From Algibacter pacificus (lineage in GTDB: Bacteria; Bacteroidota; Bacteroidia; Flavobacteriales; Flavobacteriaceae), in assembly GCF_008033385.1 (NCBI RefSeq), contig NZ_VOGY01000003.1, positions 124,001-188,000 on the forward strand: a stretch of DNA of 64,000 nucleotides. Reading direction: 5' to 3'. This document shows, piece after piece, positions 27,884 through 37,704 of the stretch (within the stretch, counting starts at the first letter, position 1; every line of letters begins with the position of its first letter). The notes beneath the pieces are model-generated. The model was not told where the DNA came from, made no database searches, and saw only the letters and a program-made list of their open reading frames with translations. A program made the position numbers and the translations under genes.

Positions 27884-30229
27884 ATGGCAAAAGCAAAAAA
27901 AGAAACAAAAAGAGTTCAAAATTTCACAACATATATCCGATGGTTTTGGGTATTATTTTTAGGAGGTATACTTTCAATTATCTTAGTGTTTTTATTAGCC
28001 TCTTGGGGTGTTTTTGGCGAGATGCCCGATCATACTGTGCTAGAAAACCCAAAAACCAATTTAGCAACCGAGATTATTTCTTCCGACGGACAAACACTAG
28101 GAAAGTTTTATTTTAACGATAATAGAACACCGGTAGGATATAGTGAGTTGCCAGAACATTTAGTAAATGCATTAATAGCTACAGAAGATGCTCGTTTTAA
28201 GGATCACTCTGGTATAGATGCAAGAGGTACTTTACGTGCAATTTTTAAACTAGGTAGTGGCGGTGGAGCAAGTACCATTTCTCAACAATTGGCAAAACAA
28301 TTGTTTCATGGCGAAGGTTCTAAAAATATTGTAGAACGTGTGTTGCAAAAAGTAAAAGAATGGATTATTGCTATTCGATTAGAGCGTCAATATACCAAAG
28401 AAGAAATTATTGCTCAATATTTTAATATTTACGATTTTTTAAATAATGCCGATGGTATTCGAAGTGCATCGAGTATATATTTCGATAAAGAACCAAAAGA
28501 GTTAAATTTAAAAGAGTCCGCTATGTTAGTGGGTATGTTTAAAAATTCATCCCTTTTTAACCCGAGAAGACGTCCAGAAATGGTTAAAGACAGGCGTAAT
28601 GTGGTGTTATCTCAAATGTATAAATACGGTTATATAAATGAAGAACTAAAAGACTCTCTGCAACAAACAGACCTCGATTTAAAATATACGCCACAATCTC
28701 ATAGAGATGGTATTGCTACCTATTTTAGAGGGTATTTAGATGGTTTTATGAAAGATTGGATTAAGAAAAACCCTAAACCAGATGGCACAAAATACGATTT
28801 ATATAATGATGGATTGAAAATTTATACCACCATCGATTCTCGTATGCAAAAACATGCGGAAGATGCTATAGAACAGCATATGCCAAGGTTGCAAGCCGAG
28901 TTTTTTCATCAAAACACACCAAACCGTAACCCTACAGCACCTTTTTTAGATCTTGATAAAGATGAAATTAGGTTGTTATTAAATCGTAGTATGAAACAAT
29001 CCGAACGTTGGAGACATATGAAATACGATTTAAAAAAATCGAATAAAGAAATTGAAGATTCTTTCAATCAACCAACAGAAATGACGGTTTTTGCATGGAA
29101 AGAAGGGAAAGCTTCCGAAATAGACACCATTATGAAACCAATGGATTCTATGCGCTATTATAAATCGTTTTTACGAACAGGAATGATGTCTATGGATCCA
29201 AGAACAGGCCATGTTAAAGCGTGGGTCGGCGGTATGAATTATCGTCATTTTCAGTATGATATGGTAAAACAAGGTAAGCGTCAAATAGGGTCTACCTTTA
29301 AACCTTTTGTTTACACGGCCGCTATGGATCAGTTACATTTATCACCATGTGATGAGTTGCCAGACACGCCTTTTTGTATAGAAGCTAATAAGTATGGTAA
29401 CCCAGAAGAATGGTGTCCTAAAAACTCTGGTGGAGATTACGGCGGAACACGTACCTTAAAAAATGCTTTAGCAAATTCGGTAAATACTATTACAGCCCGT
29501 TTAATTGATAAAGTTGGACCGCAAACGGTAATCGATTTGGTTAAAAAATTAGGTATTGAATCAGATATTCCTGCGGTACCATCTATCGCTTTAGGAACAG
29601 CAGATATTAGTGTTTATGACATGGTTGGGGCTTATGCATCATTTGCTAATAAAGGCGTATATACCAAACCTGTTATGGTAACTACTATTGCCGATAAAAA
29701 CGGAACCATTTTATATCAATTTAAACCAGAAACTCGCGATGTTTTAAGTGAAGAAACTGCCTATGTTACAGTAAAATTAATGGAAGGGGTAACCCAATAT
29801 GGATCGGGAGGCCGATTAAGAGGAAAAGGACGCGATTCTTACAGAGCAGATTATCGTGAAATTATTACAGGATATCCATACGATTTTAAAAACCCAATTG
29901 CGGGAAAAACAGGTACAACACAAAATCAAAGTGATGGTTGGTTTATGGGTATGGTGCCTAATTTAGTGACAGGTGTTTGGGTTGGCGGAGAAGACCGCGC
30001 CGTGCATTTTCCAACTATTACTTACGGGCAAGGTGCTGCTATGGCCTTACCTATTTGGGGGGGTTATATGAAGAGTTGTTATGCCGATGAAAATTTAGAT
30101 GTGTCCACAGCCGATTTTGAAGAGCCAGAAAATTTATCTATCAATGTAGACTGTTCTAAAATAGATGATGAAGGTGATACCGATGGTTATCAACAAAATA
30201 TTGATACTCCGGACGATTTAGATTTCTAA
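27884..30229 (+). CDS. Penicillin-binding protein 1A (bifunctional transglycosylase/transpeptidase)
   Basis: The 781-residue class A PBP polymerises and cross-links peptidoglycan on the periplasmic face. A single TM helix lies at about residues 20-44. The GT51 domain has EDARFKDHSGIDARGTLRA, GASTISQQLAKQLF and RVLQKVKEWIIAIRLE. The transpeptidase domain has SxxK in GSTFKPF, SVN in ANSVNT and KTG in GKTGTTQNQSDGWF. The acidic C-terminal tail after about residue 745 is typical of the flavobacterial form. It closes the ricT-gldH-PBP1A set and is followed by a terminator. Confidence 0.96.
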   Translation: MAKAKKETKRVQNFTTYIRWFWVLFLGGILSIILVFLLASWGVFGEMPDHTVLENPKTNLATEIISSDGQTLGKFYFNDNRTPVGYSELPEHLVNALIATEDARFKDHSGIDARGTLRAIFKLGSGGGASTISQQLAKQLFHGEGSKNIVERVLQKVKEWIIAIRLERQYTKEEIIAQYFNIYDFLNNADGIRSASSIYFDKEPKELNLKESAMLVGMFKNSSLFNPRRRPEMVKDRRNVVLSQMYKYGYINEELKDSLQQTDLDLKYTPQSHRDGIATYFRGYLDGFMKDWIKKNPKPDGTKYDLYNDGLKIYTTIDSRMQKHAEDAIEQHMPRLQAEFFHQNTPNRNPTAPFLDLDKDEIRLLLNRSMKQSERWRHMKYDLKKSNKEIEDSFNQPTEMTVFAWKEGKASEIDTIMKPMDSMRYYKSFLRTGMMSMDPRTGHVKAWVGGMNYRHFQYDMVKQGKRQIGSTFKPFVYTAAMDQLHLSPCDELPDTPFCIEANKYGNPEEWCPKNSGGDYGGTRTLKNALANSVNTITARLIDKVGPQTVIDLVKKLGIESDIPAVPSIALGTADISVYDMVGAYASFANKGVYTKPVMVTTIADKNGTILYQFKPETRDVLSEETAYVTVKLMEGVTQYGSGGRLRGKGRDSYRADYREIITGYPYDFKNPIAGKTGTTQNQSDGWFMGMVPNLVTGVWVGGEDRAVHFPTITYGQGAAMALPIWGGYMKSCYADENLDVSTADFEEPENLSINVDCSKIDDEGDTDGYQQNIDTPDDLDF

Positions 30230-30252
30230 AATATTATATTATAAATTTAATT

Positions 30253-30283
30253 AAAAACCATTCTGAAAAGGATGGTTTTTTTG
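30253..30283 (+). terminator. Terminator after PBP1A
   Basis: AAAAACCAT (30253-30261) pairs with ATGGTTTTT (30272-30280), with a 10-nt loop and a T run. Confidence 0.82.
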
Positions 30284-30453
30284 TTTTTGAAAGTTTCTAA
30301 CAACAGGTGTAATGCGTTAAATGATTATCCAACTCGTTGTTTGTCATAAAATAGAATTAATTTTTAGGATTCTTTTGAATTATTCGTAAATTTAAGCAGC
30401 TTTAAATGAAGTTTTTGTAAAATATTAAAGCATAAATCTAAAACCGATTCCTA

Positions 30454-31155
30454 ATGATAAATAAGAAAGTAGAAAATGTTGATATCGCTCTTAAAGGCGT
30501 AAAAGATAATATGACTTTTATGCTTGGTGGATTTGGGCTTTGCGGTATTCCTGAAAATGCGATTTCGAAATTAGTCAGTTTAGGTGTTAAAAATTTAACC
30601 TGTATTTCAAACAATGCAGGGGTTGATGATTTTGGGTTGGGATTACTACTTCATAAAAAACAGATTAAAAAAATGATATCCTCTTATGTTGGGGAGAATG
30701 ATGAGTTTGAACGCCAAATGCTTTCAGGAGAATTAGATGTTGAACTTATTCCACAAGGCACTTTGGCCGAAAGATGCCGTGCTGCACAAGCCGGTTTTCC
30801 AGCAATTTATACACCTGCAGGTTACGGAACAGAAGTGGCCGAAGGTAAAGAAACACGAGAATTTGATGGTAAAATGTATGTTTTAGAACATGCTTTTAAG
30901 GCCGATTTTGCTTTTGTGAAAGCTTGGAAAGGGGATGCTGCTGGTAATTTAATTTTTAAAGGTACCGCTCGAAATTTTAATCCTGTGATGTGTGGTGCTG
31001 CAAAAATTACGGTTGCCGAGGTTGAAGAATTAGTACCGCTAGGAACACTGGACCCCAATCAAATTCATATTCCAGGTATTTTTGTACAACGCATTTTTCA
31101 AGGAGCGCATTACGAAAAACGAATTGAACAGCGTACCGTGAGAATTAAAATATAA
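30454..31155 (+). CDS. scoA: 3-oxoacid (succinyl-CoA:acetoacetate) CoA-transferase, subunit A
   Basis: The 233-residue alpha subunit of the family I CoA-transferase activates acetoacetate with CoA from succinyl-CoA. [14 protein letters not shown] near the N-terminus is the CoA-transferase 1 signature. [26 protein letters not shown] and [11 protein letters not shown] follow. The catalytic glutamate is in the B subunit, encoded 117 bp downstream; the spacer carries a small hairpin repeat. Confidence 0.95.
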   Translation: MINKKVENVDIALKGVKDNMTFMLGGFGLCGIPENAISKLVSLGVKNLTCISNNAGVDDFGLGLLLHKKQIKKMISSYVGENDEFERQMLSGELDVELIPQGTLAERCRAAQAGFPAIYTPAGYGTEVAEGKETREFDGKMYVLEHAFKADFAFVKAWKGDAAGNLIFKGTARNFNPVMCGAAKITVAEVEELVPLGTLDPNQIHIPGIFVQRIFQGAHYEKRIEQRTVRIKI

Positions 31156-31238
31156 GAGATATTATTCTCGAGAAGTTTTAAAAATCTTGTAGGGTTGGTT
31201 GTAAGAATTCAGCTTGATATATAATTTAAATTAAAAGG

Positions 31239-31258
31239 ATTTCTGCCTTCGCGGGAAT
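31239..31258. repeat. Small hairpin repeat between scoA and scoB
   Basis: ATTTCTGC-CTTC-GCGGGAAT forms an 8-bp stem (two G-U pairs) with a CTTC loop. It looks like a decayed copy of a short palindromic repeat (ATTCCTGC-CTTC-GCAGGAAT) that I recall from flavobacterial genomes. Only one copy was seen here. Confidence 0.5.
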
Positions 31259-31272
31259 GAAAAAAAATATTT

Positions 31273-31926
31273 ATGTTAGATAAAACAGGTATAGCAAAGC
31301 GCATAGCTAAAGAGGTTCAAAATGGTTACTATGTTAATTTAGGAATTGGTATTCCTACTTTGGTAGCGAATTATGTTAGAGATGATATTGAAGTGGAATT
31401 CCAAAGTGAAAATGGCGTGTTAGGCATGGGACCATTTCCTTTTGAAGGTGAAGAAGATGCCGACATTATTAACGCAGGAAAACAAACCATAACAACCTTG
31501 CCCGGTGCTAGTTTTTTCGATTCGGCGTTAAGCTTTTCTATGATTCGTGGGCAACATGTAGATTTAACTATTTTAGGCGCCATGGAAGTAGCCGAAAATG
31601 GTGACATTGCTAATTGGAAAATACCTGGACGTATGGTAAAAGGTATGGGAGGTGCTATGGATTTGGTTGCCAGTGCCGAGAATATTATTGTAGCCATGAT
31701 GCATACGAATAAAAAAGGCGAATCTAAACTCCTAAAAAAATGTACGTTGCCATTAACGGGTGTAGGTTGTGTAAAAAAAATTGTGACTAATCTGGCTGTA
31801 ATTGAAATAACAGAGAGCGGTTTTAAACTTTTAGAACGTGCCCCAGGAGTTTCAGTAGAAATGATTAAACAAGCTACCGAAGGCGCTTTAATTGTTGAAG
31901 GAGAAATTCCTGAAATGCAATTTTAG
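31273..31926 (+). CDS. scoB: 3-oxoacid CoA-transferase, subunit B
   Basis: The 217-residue beta subunit carries the catalytic glutamate in FQSENGVLGMGPFP, after NLGIGIPTLVANYV. ADIINAGKQTITTLPGASFFDSALSFSMIRGQHVD and IPGRMVKGMGGAMDLV follow. It works as a heterodimer partner of ScoA in ketone-body-type acetoacetate use. The convergent ABC gene is 336 bp away. Confidence 0.96.
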   Translation: MLDKTGIAKRIAKEVQNGYYVNLGIGIPTLVANYVRDDIEVEFQSENGVLGMGPFPFEGEEDADIINAGKQTITTLPGASFFDSALSFSMIRGQHVDLTILGAMEVAENGDIANWKIPGRMVKGMGGAMDLVASAENIIVAMMHTNKKGESKLLKKCTLPLTGVGCVKKIVTNLAVIEITESGFKLLERAPGVSVEMIKQATEGALIVEGEIPEMQF

Positions 31927-32101
31927 CCCCGAATTATATTTATTTTCTTCTTAAAACGATTGAAATGTTAAAATATAATGCTTTTTATCGATAATATTTG
32001 TTTTTAATCTATTTCTATATGTTAAATATGTTATATTTATAAAACCCAAATAGACCAAGTTTAATTATAGATTTCCCCAAATCTACCATAAGTTAACCAA
32101 T

Positions 32102-32233
32102 ATGAATTTTGAATCAGACCTACCTGAACAACTTACTACAGTTAAAACGAGTAAGTTTCAAGAATCATTTCAAGGAAACTTATCATTTTTAAAAGGCCTA
32201 TTTTATTTAATAAAGAAAATTTTCATGCTATAA
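32102..32233 (+). CDS. Possible small ORF, 43 aa
   Basis: An ATG-initiated frame of 43 codons (MNFESDLPEQLTTVKTS at the start, ending GLFYLIKKIFML) lies in the gap between scoB and the convergent ABC gene. A hydrophilic half is followed by a short hydrophobic, basic end. Its stop falls inside the terminator hairpin. No family is recognised and no clear promoter box is seen, so it may be chance. Confidence 0.25.
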   Translation: MNFESDLPEQLTTVKTSKFQESFQGNLSFLKGLFYLIKKIFML

Positions 32234-32262
32234 CCTCCCAAAGTTATAGGGTGATTTTCTTT
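32212..32262. terminator. Likely bidirectional terminator between scoB and the ABC gene
   Basis: AAAGAAAAT (32212-32220) pairs with ATTTTCTTT (32254-32262), and an inner stem CTATAAC/GTTATAG (32228-32234, 32243-32249) lies inside, flanked by A and T runs. The stems are interrupted by bulges. Confidence 0.6.
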
Positions 32263-33939
32263 TTAAATGCCTTTAGGAATGGCATCAATTAGTTTTTTAG
32301 TATAGTCTTTTTTAGGCGATTTGTAAATAACATCGGCATCGTCCAATTCTTCAATTTCACCGTTATTCATCACTAATAATTGATCGCTCATATATTTTAC
32401 AACGGCTAAATCGTGCGAAATAAATATATAAGTAAACCCGAAATCTTCTTTTAATTCATTTAATAAATTTAAAACTTGGGCTTGCACCGAAATATCGAGC
32501 GCCGAGACCGATTCATCACAAACGATTAATTTAGGTTGCAAAGCAATGGTACGTGCAATACCAATGCGTTGGCGCTGCCCTCCAGAAAACTCGTGCGGAT
32601 AACGATTAAAATAATCTTCAGATAACCCCACACGATTTAAAATATCGATAACTTTTTCTTTTCGCTCTTTAGTAGCGTTGAAAAGTCCGTGCACTTTCAT
32701 CGGTTCCATAATCGCTTCACCAACCGGAATTCGAGGGTTTAAGGACGAATAGGGGTCTTGAAATATTATTTGAATCTCTTTTCTAAGTCTTCGTGTTTCA
32801 GTTTTATTGAGTTTGGTAATATCGGTGCCTTTGTATATAATTTGTCCAGCCGTGGCTTTATCGAGTTGAAGAATGGCGTTACCAAGGGTCGATTTTCCAC
32901 AGCCAGATTCGCCTACCAAGCCTAAAGTTTCACCTTCATATAATTTAAAACTCACCTGATTTACCGCTTTAAATGAAGTCGGTTTTTTAAAGAACCCACC
33001 GCGTGAAAAATAGGCTTTTTCAACATTTATAATCTCTAATAAGGGCGGCTTGCTGTAAATTTTTTCGTGATTTTTTTTTCTGTCTTCGTCGGTTACCGTT
33101 TCTGTAGATATCGTATCCTCTAAGAAATCTTGAATGGTTGGTAAGGTTTTTAACCGTGTATCCAATGACGGTCTCGAATTAATAAGTGCTTTGGTATAGT
33201 TGTGTTGCGGATTTTTAAAAATGGTTTCAACGAGGCCTGTTTCAACCAAATTTCCTTTGTACATCACTAGCACATGATTGGCAATTTCAGAAATTAAAGC
33301 CAAATCGTGAGTAATAAAAATAATACTCATTTTAGTTTCGGCTTGCAGTTCTTTTAGCAGTGTTATAATATCTTTTTGAACGGTAACGTCTAATGCGGTT
33401 GTGGGTTCGTCTGCTATTAAAATATCGGGTTTACAGGCAATAGCCATGGCTATCATAACCCGTTGTTTTTGGCCTCCAGATATTTCGTGCGGATATTTTG
33501 AATAGGTGTTTTTAACTTCGGGGAGTTTTACTTTTTCGAATAAAGAAAGGGTTTCGTTTTCGGCTTCTTTTTTTGATAAATTGGTGTGCTGTAAAAGAAT
33601 TTCTTGCACTTGTTTTCCGCAAGTCATCGACGGGTTTAAAGAACTCATAGGTTCTTGAAAAATCATGGCAATTTTTTTTCCTCTAATATTTTGAAAGGCT
33701 TTAGGCGAAATTTTGGTTAAATCTTCATCTTGAAACAAAATACTACCGGAAGTTATTTTAGAAATTTTCTTCGGAAGCAAGCCTAAAATAGCCAAAGATG
33801 AAACCGATTTCCCAGAACCCGATTCGCCTACGATACCTAAAATTTCATTTTCTTTTAGGTTGAAGGAAATATGGTGAATTACCTCGTTGCCTTTAAAAGC
33901 AATGGATAAATCGTGAACACTAAGAATGTTTTTCTTCAT
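32263..33939 (-). CDS. ABC transporter with two fused ATPase domains (Dpp/Opp/Yej type)
   Basis: The 558-residue protein has two complete nucleotide-binding domains of the peptide-importer class. The first shows Walker A GESGSGKS, signature [14 protein letters not shown] and Walker [13 protein letters not shown]. The second shows [25 protein letters not shown] and [12 protein letters not shown]. This is the layout of YejF-like or fused DppD-DppF proteins, which energise peptide uptake through separate permeases. No permease or binding protein is nearby. Its ATG follows directly on the stop of the exonuclease gene. Confidence 0.93.
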   Translation of the reverse strand: MKKNILSVHDLSIAFKGNEVIHHISFNLKENEILGIVGESGSGKSVSSLAILGLLPKKISKITSGSILFQDEDLTKISPKAFQNIRGKKIAMIFQEPMSSLNPSMTCGKQVQEILLQHTNLSKKEAENETLSLFEKVKLPEVKNTYSKYPHEISGGQKQRVMIAMAIACKPDILIADEPTTALDVTVQKDIITLLKELQAETKMSIIFITHDLALISEIANHVLVMYKGNLVETGLVETIFKNPQHNYTKALINSRPSLDTRLKTLPTIQDFLEDTISTETVTDEDRKKNHEKIYSKPPLLEIINVEKAYFSRGGFFKKPTSFKAVNQVSFKLYEGETLGLVGESGCGKSTLGNAILQLDKATAGQIIYKGTDITKLNKTETRRLRKEIQIIFQDPYSSLNPRIPVGEAIMEPMKVHGLFNATKERKEKVIDILNRVGLSEDYFNRYPHEFSGGQRQRIGIARTIALQPKLIVCDESVSALDISVQAQVLNLLNELKEDFGFTYIFISHDLAVVKYMSDQLLVMNNGEIEELDDADVIYKSPKKDYTKKLIDAIPKGI

Positions 33940-34653
33940 TTAAATATGAATAATTTCGTCGTTTGTTAAAATAGCATCACCTCGTAAACGTAAAAATATT
34001 TGTGCTACGGCAATGGTATCTTTTTCGCAATAAGTAACAATGCGGTTAATTTCATTGTTTTCGTAAAAAACACGATAGACTTCGCTGCCATCAATATCAT
34101 CTTTTGGAGATGGAATTCCTAATACATGGGTTAATAATTTCAAGGAAGTATAGGATTTATAATCTCCAAATTTCCAAAGCTCGAGGGTGTCTAAATGTAG
34201 GACTTCCCATGGTTTTTTACCGAACAAATTTAATTTTTCAGGAATTTCAATAGCATTGATAATCATTCGTCTGGCGATGTACGGAAAATCGAATTCTTTA
34301 CCATTGTGTGCGCAAAGTAAGTGTTTTGCATGATTAAAATGGGTGTTTAAAAGGTTTTTAAAATCGATTAGAATTTTGGTCTCTTCACCAAAAAAGGACG
34401 TGGTTCTAAAAGTTCGTGAATCTTCGGTTATTTTAAAATAACCCACTGAAATACAAACAATTTTTCCAAATTCGGCCCAAATACCGGCATGATCGTAAAA
34501 TGCTTCGGCCGTTTCGTCATTTTTACGTTGGTATTGAGATTTATGTTCCCAAAGGGCTTGTTTGGTTTCATCTAAATCTGAAAAATATTGCGTTTCCGGA
34601 ACGGTTTCAATATCCAGAAATAAAATATGTTCTAGGTTGAGCTTCCGTATCAT
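33940..34653 (-). CDS. Predicted 3'-5' exonuclease (PolB-type, DEDD fold)
   Basis: The 237-residue RNase H-like protein resembles the DNA_pol_B_exo2 family. Exo I is FLDIETVPE (D and E), exo II is CAHNGKEFDFPYIARR, and exo III is YCEKDTIAVAQIFLRL. The middle part, KPWEVLHLDTLELWKFGDYKSYTSLKLL, is typical of the family. The natural substrate is unproven, but an ssDNA or RNA trimming role is likely. It overlaps the serine hydrolase gene by 4 nt and abuts the ABC gene, so the three look like an operon. Confidence 0.88.
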   Translation of the reverse strand: MIRKLNLEHILFLDIETVPETQYFSDLDETKQALWEHKSQYQRKNDETAEAFYDHAGIWAEFGKIVCISVGYFKITEDSRTFRTTSFFGEETKILIDFKNLLNTHFNHAKHLLCAHNGKEFDFPYIARRMIINAIEIPEKLNLFGKKPWEVLHLDTLELWKFGDYKSYTSLKLLTHVLGIPSPKDDIDGSEVYRVFYENNEINRIVTYCEKDTIAVAQIFLRLRGDAILTNDEIIHI

Positions 34654-35801
34654 TTTTCAAGCATTTTATAGGCTTCTTCAATGTAAATAGAAATATCGTC
34701 GGTAAAAGTTGCCACTTTTTTGATTTTACCTTTAGAATGTCCTAAGCGAACAATGATAATATTGTCATTAGGTTCTACAATAACGTATTGTCCTAAATGT
34801 CCGCGCATCATAAAAAAGTTTTTACCGTTTTGTTGTTTCATCCACCAACCGTAACCATATTCTGGACTTTCTTTAAATCGTGGCGTAATGGATTTAGCCA
34901 CGAAAGCAGAATCTAAAATTTGTTTACCATGCCATTTTCCGTGGTCTTTATATAGTTTTCCAAAACGCGCAAAATCTTTAGCGTTACTAGCAATACAACA
35001 ATAGGCTTTTACCAAATCGTGGCTCTCGCTATCTACTTGCCAAAGGGTTGGGTTTTCACTACCTAAGGGTTTCCAAAAGGATTCAGTTAAATAGTCGTAT
35101 AGTTTTTTACCAGTCGCTTTTTCAATAGCCATAGCTAACATTTGGGTGTCGCCACTTGCGTATTTAAATGCTTTTCCGGGTTCGGTAACCACTTTTAAAC
35201 TATTTACTACTTTTTCCAAATCATCGTCAAAATACGCCCGAGTTGTAATGGATAGCGGGGAATAGTATTTCTCGTCCCAATTGGTTCCCGAAGCCATACT
35301 CGATAAATCGCCAACGGTTAAATTAGCGGCTAAGCCCTCGCAAAATTCAGGTAGAAAATCGCAAACAGGTTGGTCTAAACTCTTAATATAGCCCTCTTGA
35401 ATGGCTTTTCCCATAAGTCCAGACACATAACTTTTTGCCATAGAAAAGGAATTGGTTTGGGCGTTTTCATTAAAACCATCGTAATAATTCTCGAACCAAA
35501 TGCTATCGTTTTTTATAATCACATAGGCAATGGTGCCATTTGTTTTATTAATGTTGTTTAAAGTTTCGGTTTCTTTTACGGTATTATAATCTTTATGTTC
35601 TGGCCAAGGTTGCGGTGTTCCGTTTTCAATAACTTGGTTGTCAAATTCTTTGTAATCTTCCAAATAGGCAGTAGTGTGGCCTTTTAAATATATGGTTCTA
35701 ACCGCTTTTATTAAATAATCGGTATCTGTGATATAGAGTGTTAAAATGAGTAAACCGAATATTACGATAAGCGATTTAATGAGTTTTTTCAGGAATTTCA
35801 T
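34650..35801 (-). CDS. Serine hydrolase, beta-lactamase/class C PBP family
   Basis: The 383-residue protein has an N-terminal membrane segment (about residues 8-28) that anchors a periplasmic beta-lactamase-fold domain. The catalytic SxxK is S120-M-A-K123 in NSFSMAKSYVSG. YASGDTQMLAMAIEKATG is a normal family segment, and GHLGQYVIV takes the place of the third KTG/HTG motif. The substrate could be a peptide or ester; true beta-lactamase activity is not implied. A 7/8 -7 box (TATCTTTA) lies 23 nt upstream. Confidence 0.88.
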   Translation of the reverse strand: MKFLKKLIKSLIVIFGLLILTLYITDTDYLIKAVRTIYLKGHTTAYLEDYKEFDNQVIENGTPQPWPEHKDYNTVKETETLNNINKTNGTIAYVIIKNDSIWFENYYDGFNENAQTNSFSMAKSYVSGLMGKAIQEGYIKSLDQPVCDFLPEFCEGLAANLTVGDLSSMASGTNWDEKYYSPLSITTRAYFDDDLEKVVNSLKVVTEPGKAFKYASGDTQMLAMAIEKATGKKLYDYLTESFWKPLGSENPTLWQVDSESHDLVKAYCCIASNAKDFARFGKLYKDHGKWHGKQILDSAFVAKSITPRFKESPEYGYGWWMKQQNGKNFFMMRGHLGQYVIVEPNDNIIIVRLGHSKGKIKKVATFTDDISIYIEEAYKMLEK

Positions 35802-35824
35802 TTGTTTCGTTTAATAGTTGAAAC

Positions 35825-35832
35825 TAAAGATA
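35825..35832 (-). promoter_or_regulatory. Candidate -7 box for the serine hydrolase-exonuclease-ABC set
   Basis: The minus strand reads TATCTTTA (7/8 to TAnnTTTG) 23 nt before the ATG at 35801. Confidence 0.28.
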
Positions 35833-35958
35833 ATAAAATTAGTGTTCATTTTGAAAATAGTTTAAATATTGCAAATTTTGGTGTTAAACTCTATAATAAA
35901 CTGTTTGGAAAAAACAAATTTGATTAATATTGTTGTATACTTAATTTTAATATATTTT

Positions 35959-37155
35959 ATGAAAAAAACTTTAATCCAATCGTTAGGTTTTGCTGTTCTT
36001 TTTTTGACAGGGATGAATACGGTTTCTGCACAAGATGTTTTAGTGAATTCACTTAAATTTAATGCAAGTGAAAATAGCAAAGATAATTTTAATTTTACTG
36101 AAGTAATTAATTTAGGGGCAACATCTATTAAAAACCAAGGGTCTTCAGGAACGTGTTGGAGTTATGCTACCAATTCGTATTTAGAGTCTGAAATGATTAG
36201 AATGGGTAAAGATCCAGTACAATTATCTCAACTTTTTACGGCAAGAAATGTGTATTTAGAAAAAGGGATAAACTATGTGCGTATGCACGGTGCCCTTACC
36301 TTAGGTGAAGGAGGTGCATTACATGATGTTATTAATATGTATCGCGAATATGGAGCTGTTCCAAGATCGGTTTATACAGGTTTAAACTACGGAACGGATA
36401 AAAATAAATTAGCAGAAATGTCTACTATTTTAAAATCTGTTTTAGATGCTGTTATTAAAAATCCAAATGGCACATTAACACCAAATTGGAAAACAGCATA
36501 TGCCGCTGTTATTGATTCGTATTTAGGCGATATTCCTGAGAAATTTAATTACGAAGGCAAAACATACACACCTAAGTCTTTTGCTAAAGAAGTCGTAGGG
36601 GTTAATCCAGACGATTACATACAAATGTCTTCATTTACAAACGTTCCATATTATGAAAAAACGACTTTAATGGTACCAGATAACTGGGCTTATAATCAGC
36701 TTTATAATATAAAAATGGATGAAATGACCGATGTTATTGATAATGCTTTGAAAAAAGGTTATACCGTAGCATGGGCAACAGATGTTAGTGAAAAGAGTTT
36801 TAGTTGGAAAAATGGAATAGCCTATGTTCCTGCTGTAGAATATAAGGATATGACTGAGCAAGAGCGAAAAACCATGTTTAATGGTCCAAAACCAGAACTT
36901 GAAATTACTCCAGAAATGCGTCAAGAAGCTTTTGATAATTATCAAACAACAGACGATCATGGGATGCATATTGTTGGTATTGTAAAAGATCAATTAGGAA
37001 AAGAATATTACATTGTTAAAAATTCTTGGGGGGAAAGCAACGATTATAAAGGGTTTTTATTTGTAACGAAAAACTTCGTGAAATATAAAACAACAGCATT
37101 TATGGTTAACAAAGCAGGAATTCCTTCTGATATTGCAAAGAAAATAGGACTTTAA
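35959..37155 (+). CDS. Secreted C1-family cysteine peptidase (bleomycin hydrolase/aminopeptidase C-like)
   Basis: The protein has 398 residues from the ATG at 35959, which starts a signal peptide (MKKTLIQSLGFAVLFL, ending TVSAQ). A longer frame upstream adds 30 residues before the signal and is rejected. The papain-fold active site is complete: Q60 in IKNQGSSGTCW, nucleophile C66, His in DDHGMHIVGI and Asn in IVKNSWGE. Bleomycin hydrolases are usually cytoplasmic, so the export signal marks the Bacteroidetes secreted branch. It is monocistronic with a strong hairpin after it. Confidence 0.93.
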   Translation: MKKTLIQSLGFAVLFLTGMNTVSAQDVLVNSLKFNASENSKDNFNFTEVINLGATSIKNQGSSGTCWSYATNSYLESEMIRMGKDPVQLSQLFTARNVYLEKGINYVRMHGALTLGEGGALHDVINMYREYGAVPRSVYTGLNYGTDKNKLAEMSTILKSVLDAVIKNPNGTLTPNWKTAYAAVIDSYLGDIPEKFNYEGKTYTPKSFAKEVVGVNPDDYIQMSSFTNVPYYEKTTLMVPDNWAYNQLYNIKMDEMTDVIDNALKKGYTVAWATDVSEKSFSWKNGIAYVPAVEYKDMTEQERKTMFNGPKPELEITPEMRQEAFDNYQTTDDHGMHIVGIVKDQLGKEYYIVKNSWGESNDYKGFLFVTKNFVKYKTTAFMVNKAGIPSDIAKKIGL

Positions 37156-37181
37156 AACACTTGTTTTCAGCATAAAAATTT

Positions 37182-37214
37182 AAACCCGCAATAAACTTTT
37201 ATTGTGGGTTTTTT
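37182..37214. terminator. Bidirectional terminator between the C1 peptidase gene and ogt
   Basis: AAACCCGCAATAAA (37182-37195) pairs with TTTATTGTGGGTTT (37198-37211) with one G-U pair and a T run. The genes converge. Confidence 0.82.
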
Positions 37215-37230
37215 AGTCTTGCTTTATAAT

Positions 37231-37704
37231 TTAGAATAGCGATAATTGTTTGGTCGTGTTTTCGTGATTTAAAAGCCATTGCTTTCGGCTTAATCCACCA
37301 GCATAACCGGTTAAACTTCCATTGCTGCCAATAACACGATGACAAGGCACAATAATCCAAAGTGGATTTTTACCGTTGGCATTGGCTACGGCTCTAATAG
37401 CTTTTACGTCGCCCAATTGTTTTGAAAGTGCTAAGTATGATGTGGTTTTTCCGTACGGAATTTTCTCTAAAGCCTCCCAAACTCGTTTTTGAAAATCGGT
37501 GCCTTGGGCATTTAATTTTAGGTTGAATTGTGTGCGAAACCCTTCAAAATATTCTTGGAGTTGCATGACGCAATCTTCCAATACTACCGGGATAATATCG
37601 GTTACTTTTTCTTCAGAATTTAAAACCGTAACCTGCGAAATACCATCGGCATCACCAACAATTTTAGTGCATCCTAAAGGCGATTTGATGATGCAGGTTT
37701 CCAC
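37231..37704 (-). CDS. ogt: Methylated-DNA--protein-cysteine methyltransferase
   Basis: The 157-residue suicide enzyme repairs O6-methylguanine. The acceptor cysteine is C121 in VPCHRVIGSNGSLTGYAGG, and FQKRVWEALEKIPYGKTTSY precedes it as the DNA-binding part. Length fits a stand-alone Ogt without an Ada domain. It overlaps the stop of the CNNM gene by 1 nt, so it is the second gene of a two-gene unit. Confidence 0.96.
   Translation of the reverse strand: METCIIKSPLGCTKIVGDADGISQVTVLNSEEKVTDIIPVVLEDCVMQLQEYFEGFRTQFNLKLNAQGTDFQKRVWEALEKIPYGKTTSYLALSKQLGDVKAIRAVANANGKNPLWIIVPCHRVIGSNGSLTGYAGGLSRKQWLLNHENTTKQLSLF

Noticed and set aside
34650-35801. Beta-lactamase resistance gene
   Set aside because: It only shares the serine hydrolase fold. 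The third motif is not typical, and no resistance context is seen.
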